Part shown: positions 60,820 through 64,000 of the stretch, one piece after another
Position numbering within the stretch: position 1 is the stretch's first letter
Layout of the letters: every line of letters starts with the position of its first letter
Source: an uncultured Clostridia bacterium
GTDB lineage: Bacteria; Bacillota; Clostridia; Oscillospirales; Ruminococcaceae
DNA: 64,000 bases
Direction of reading: 5' to 3'
NCBI GenBank assembly: GCA_947600065.1
Contig: CANQFZ010000002.1
Span: 1 to 64,000, forward strand
Translations under genes and position numbers: made by a program
The notes under the pieces: model-generated
Told to the model about the DNA's origin: nothing
Database searches by the model: none
What the model saw: the letters and a program-made list of their open reading frames with translations, nothing else

Positions 60820-63740
60820 AAAAGATATTAACGGGGGTCTTATCGGCTATAGTTGCGGTGAGCATATTTGTCGGAACCGCGTTCGGTGAAACCGAGGAAA
60901 TTTCGAGTATATCGGAGTCCTCTTCGGAAAATTCGGAGCGGGCGGCATTGCCCGAAAGCTCAGAGAGCAAGGTATATCTTCAGGACGATATGAGAGCTGT
61001 TTTCATTTCTCCCGAAACCGATTTTACGGAGGAGAATATTTCTGATGTCTGCTCGCAGATACTTGATTACAGCATGAACGGCGTTATTATTTCTTCCGCG
61101 TCCGAGGAAAAGGATTATTATAATCTGGAGCTTGACACAAAAGGAATTATTGATAAAGCCATAGAAGAAGCCCATAATGCGGGACTTTCGGCTTATGTGA
61201 CATTAGATGTAAATTCGCTTTTAAAACAGGTAATAGAGCAGGGCGGCGGTCTCAAAGAAGGCTTTGCCGCTGCGGCACATAAGTTTGTCATGAAATATGC
61301 CTGCGAGGGTATCATACTTGTTAATTATTATACAGAAAGCTCTGCGGATACTTATTCGGAATATCTGAATTCGGGTTCGGGCATAGGATACGAAAAGTGG
61401 CTTTATGAGATAAACGAATATATGATAAGAACTGTCTGCGAGGCTATCCACAAGACAAATAACTCCGTCGGCGCGGGAATTATGATAGAGGATATGTGGG
61501 CAAACGCCAGCCAGAACGAAGAAGGCTCAGCCACAAACGACACCGCCACCGCATATTATGACGGAAACAGCGACACGAAAAAGTACATAGAGAGCGGACT
61601 TGCCGATTTTGTAATGGTAAAGGCATACGGAACTACGGAAAATGCGTCTCTGAATTTTGAAAAAGTTGTTTCATGGTGGTATGATGTTGCAGAAAATTCG
61701 GGCGTTAAAATGTATGTCTATCATCTTAACGACAGAATAGGAACTCGTTCGGGCTGGAATGAGGATCAGCTTCTGCGACAGCTTTCCGTTATGGACGAAA
61801 AATTTGGGAATATCGGCGGAAGTGCGTTCAATTCTCTTTCAGCGCTTAAGAAAAACAGACTTAACAGCACGACTACTCTTATAAAATATTTCAATAATCA
61901 GATAAATACACAAACGCTTTTTGAAGATCTTGAAATGGTGACCCCAAAACAACTGAATTATGTTACTTACAATATGTCCGAAAAGTTTATGGGCACATTT
62001 GACGAGAACTTCGACGTTTATTTTGACGGCGAAAAACTGACGCTGAATGAGGCAGGAAACTTCTATTTCCAAAAAGAGCTTGCTGTCGGAAAAAATCAGT
62101 TTACTTTTGAACATAAGGGAAGAAAAATAGTTTACAATATCGAGCGCAGGGTCGATGTACTTAAATCCATTGAAAATACGGGAAATGTTGTTGTAGAGGA
62201 AGGAACACAGATAGCTCTCGTTGCTGTAGCATACAGTGGGGCTAGCGTTTCGGCTACGATAAACGGACAAGTTATTTCTCTTAAGGAGAAGTCGTCTTCA
62301 GAACAGATAGACGCAAACGGAACTTATTCTCAATTTGTTGGTTATTATACAGTCGGAAACGGTATTATCGGAAAGGAACAAAACCTCGGAAAGATAAGTT
62401 TTTATGCTTCTTATAAGGGCTATGACGAATATATGACGGGCGGAAGCATTACCATAGAAGCGCTTCCCGAACCGCCGCAGGACGAGGACATAAAAGCCGA
62501 GATAATTCCCGATCAGTCTGCCGCAGGAACAGGTGAAGTTGTAGGAACGATAGATCCTATTGTAAAGAACGATACGACTGTTCAGTTTGTAAAGGTTATA
62601 AACGACGGTTGTGAGATATTTGACGCAAAGACAACGGGAAGAATACCATCTCCGTTGATTTTCCGCCAGCCCGAGGGAACTCTCGATTATTTCAAGTCAA
62701 GAACCGACGGATATGTTATCACAGATTCGGGACGACGCTATGCCGAGAGCAATGTCCAGGTATTTGAGGGAACGGGTATAGGCTATAATTCGCTTGTTGT
62801 TAAATCTATAGGAAACAGCGGCGGAAGAAGCTATATTTCAATAGCTCTTGATTACAGGACGAGTTTTAATTTAGTCACTTCTCAGAAGCTTGTGAACTCC
62901 GTCGAAGGTCCTTATGGAGTTACGAGTTTTAATGCGCAGTATATCTATATTACTTTTGACAATGTTACTTCCGTCACAGCTCTGCCCGATTTCAGCGAAT
63001 GTACTCTGTTCAGCGGAGGAGAATGGGAAGTTATAAAAGAAAACGATATTCCCAAGTTCAGGCTGAAGCTGACATTAAGACAAGCGGGTATCTACAGCGG
63101 CGCTGTCGCAAAGTATGACGAGAACGGTCTGCTCAACATCAGTTTTCCTGTTCCAACTCCGTCGCTTGCGGGTAAAACCATTGTAATTGACCCCGGACAC
63201 GGCTATACAAACCCCGGCGTTTGGGATCCGGGAGCTATCGGCGGCGTTACGGAACAGTCTATAAACCTCGCAGTTTCCAAAAAGCTGGAAGAAAAGCTCA
63301 CTGCTCTCGGAGCAAAGGTTGTTCGCCTTAACACCGAAAGCACCGTTTATCCGACGGCTCTACGTCCGTATGAGGCAAGAAAGATAAACGCCGATATGTT
63401 TATAGCATTGCACTGCAATTCAAGCACAAGCACTTCTCCACACGGCTCCGAGGCATATTACTTTACTCCTTGGTCTCAGCCTCTGGCGGAAAGCATAACC
63501 GATAATCTTGCGGAATTTTTTGACGGTTATTACTCTGACGGAACAAAGAGCAATCGCGGCGAAAAGTATGATTACTTCCTTGTAACGCTATTGCCGAACT
63601 TCCCTTCGGTGCTTGTTGAAATGGGATTTGTTTCAAACGAGCGCGAGTGCCTTGTAATGGCGAACAGTGAAAATCAAAACAAAATGGCTGACGCTATCGC
63701 ACAGGGAATTGTTGATTACTACGCACGCAGCAACCTTTAA
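60816..63740 (+). CDS. Exported N-acetylmuramoyl-L-alanine amidase with GHL10-like N-terminal domain
   Basis: A 974-residue secreted protein with a signal peptide (about residues 1-25). Residues about 50-360 resemble the GHL10-type barrel of the preceding gene ('DMRAVFISPETDFTEENI', 'MIEDMWAN'), with weaker conservation. The middle (about 380-770) is beta-rich. The C-terminal 190 residues are an Amidase_3 domain: 'IVIDPGHGYTNPGVWDPGA', 'ADMFIALHCNSS' and 'VLVEMGFVSNERE', which provide the zinc ligands and catalytic glutamate. It would cleave the bond between muramic acid and the stem peptide. It overlaps the lipoprotein gene by four bases and is followed by a terminator. Confidence 0.9.
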   Translation: MKKILTGVLSAIVAVSIFVGTAFGETEEISSISESSSENSERAALPESSESKVYLQDDMRAVFISPETDFTEENISDVCSQILDYSMNGVIISSASEEKDYYNLELDTKGIIDKAIEEAHNAGLSAYVTLDVNSLLKQVIEQGGGLKEGFAAAAHKFVMKYACEGIILVNYYTESSADTYSEYLNSGSGIGYEKWLYEINEYMIRTVCEAIHKTNNSVGAGIMIEDMWANASQNEEGSATNDTATAYYDGNSDTKKYIESGLADFVMVKAYGTTENASLNFEKVVSWWYDVAENSGVKMYVYHLNDRIGTRSGWNEDQLLRQLSVMDEKFGNIGGSAFNSLSALKKNRLNSTTTLIKYFNNQINTQTLFEDLEMVTPKQLNYVTYNMSEKFMGTFDENFDVYFDGEKLTLNEAGNFYFQKELAVGKNQFTFEHKGRKIVYNIERRVDVLKSIENTGNVVVEEGTQIALVAVAYSGASVSATINGQVISLKEKSSSEQIDANGTYSQFVGYYTVGNGIIGKEQNLGKISFYASYKGYDEYMTGGSITIEALPEPPQDEDIKAEIIPDQSAAGTGEVVGTIDPIVKNDTTVQFVKVINDGCEIFDAKTTGRIPSPLIFRQPEGTLDYFKSRTDGYVITDSGRRYAESNVQVFEGTGIGYNSLVVKSIGNSGGRSYISIALDYRTSFNLVTSQKLVNSVEGPYGVTSFNAQYIYITFDNVTSVTALPDFSECTLFSGGEWEVIKENDIPKFRLKLTLRQAGIYSGAVAKYDENGLLNISFPVPTPSLAGKTIVIDPGHGYTNPGVWDPGAIGGVTEQSINLAVSKKLEEKLTALGAKVVRLNTESTVYPTALRPYEARKINADMFIALHCNSSTSTSPHGSEAYYFTPWSQPLAESITDNLAEFFDGYYSDGTKSNRGEKYDYFLVTLLPNFPSVLVEMGFVSNERECLVMANSENQNKMADAIAQGIVDYYARSNL

Positions 63741-63747
63741 TAAAATT

Positions 63748-63782
63748 ATCTCCCGAAGCAGACTTCGGGAGATATAATTCTG
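63748..63782 (+). terminator. Terminator after the amidase gene
   Basis: Perfect 11-bp stem ATCTCCCGAAG / CTTCGGGAGAT. Confidence 0.85.
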
Positions 63783-63838
63783 TGTGATAAGTATTAAATC
63801 GGATCTAAGCCGATAATTTTAAAACGAGGTGTAGCGGT

Positions 63839-64000
63839 ATGGAATTGGCTAACATTATTGTTGCAATTGTCGCGGCAATATTATCTTTGGTATCAATTAT
63901 CTTTTCGGCTTATACATACTTTAAAGCATTGGTACACGACCGCAGACAGGCAACATTAGAAGCATACAATCAGCTTCAAGACAGCGTTTTTGACAATCTC
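63839..64000 (+). CDS. Membrane protein, partial at the window end
   Basis: An ATG at 63839 (GAGGT upstream) opens a frame that runs off the window: MELANIIVAIVAAILSLVSI, one N-terminal membrane segment, then a charged region 'DRRQATLEAYNQLQDSVFDN'. It may be a small membrane-anchored protein. The rest is not visible, so no family is proposed. Confidence 0.6.
   Translation, partial: MELANIIVAIVAAILSLVSIIFSAYTYFKALVHDRRQATLEAYNQLQDSVFDNL

Overview
The window is low-GC DNA with Clostridia-type features: AGGAGG ribosome-binding sites, frequent TTG/GTG starts, TTGACA-17-TATAAT promoters, a SpoVT-type AbrB regulator, a SigK-like sigma fragment, a DUF6514 protein, and repeated DUF4143 and Rpn genes. 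An anaerobic gut Firmicute of the Oscillospiraceae/Ruminococcus type is the best guess. This is inferred from gene content; no rRNA or housekeeping marker is present to fix it.

Layout. (1) 1-2970: accessory genes of unknown function, including a tandem duplication of a two-gene module whose first copy has a one-base frameshift. (2) 2990-38590: a defence-type genomic island beside a tRNA-Pro gene. Two pairs of direct repeats about 34 kb apart mark its ends: a terminator plus WYL-promoter block, and a terminator plus tRNA-3'-end block. Inside are a WYL regulator, a truncated DUF4143 ATPase, an Rpn nuclease gene with a probable intragenic antitoxin and an extra free-standing copy of that antitoxin, two intact DUF4143 ATPases, a Fic protein, a 21-kb phosphorothioate operon, an IS3-family element, a ClpB-like ATPase gene cut by that element, two decayed genes and an FRG-domain gene. 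(3) 38800-42050: a DUF6514 protein, a large leucine-rich-repeat protein and an unknown gene. (4) 42260-47460: an operon for acylation of a cell-surface polymer (MBOAT acyltransferase, a DHHW protein split into two chains, an FkbH-like enzyme, an acyl carrier protein). (5) 47480-64000: mostly chromosomal genes: Nudix hydrolase, DUF1653, peptide deformylase, cytidylate-kinase-like protein, ArsB/NhaD transporter, a GntR-controlled ABC exporter, the 3' half of a sigK-like gene, MATE exporter, FAD/Rieske oxidoreductase, SpoVT, and two exported proteins including a cell-wall amidase.

Central system. Positions 12197-33055 form one operon behind a single consensus promoter, closed by one terminator, with almost no gaps. 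The order is sspD (PAPS-reductase-like), sspB (DUF4007), sspC (large P-loop ATPase), sspA (cysteine desulfurase), dptF/sspF, dptG/sspG, dptH/sspH, then a second, divergent DUF4007 gene and a second giant ATPase. This matches the SspABCD + SspFGH class of single-strand DNA phosphorothioation and restriction. It differs in gene order, in carrying a second B-C pair fused to the end of the restriction genes, and in a SspD with an added N-terminal zinc ribbon and C-terminal ferredoxin domain. No dndB, dndD, dndE or sspE is seen. The extra B2-C2 pair is the best candidate for something not yet described.
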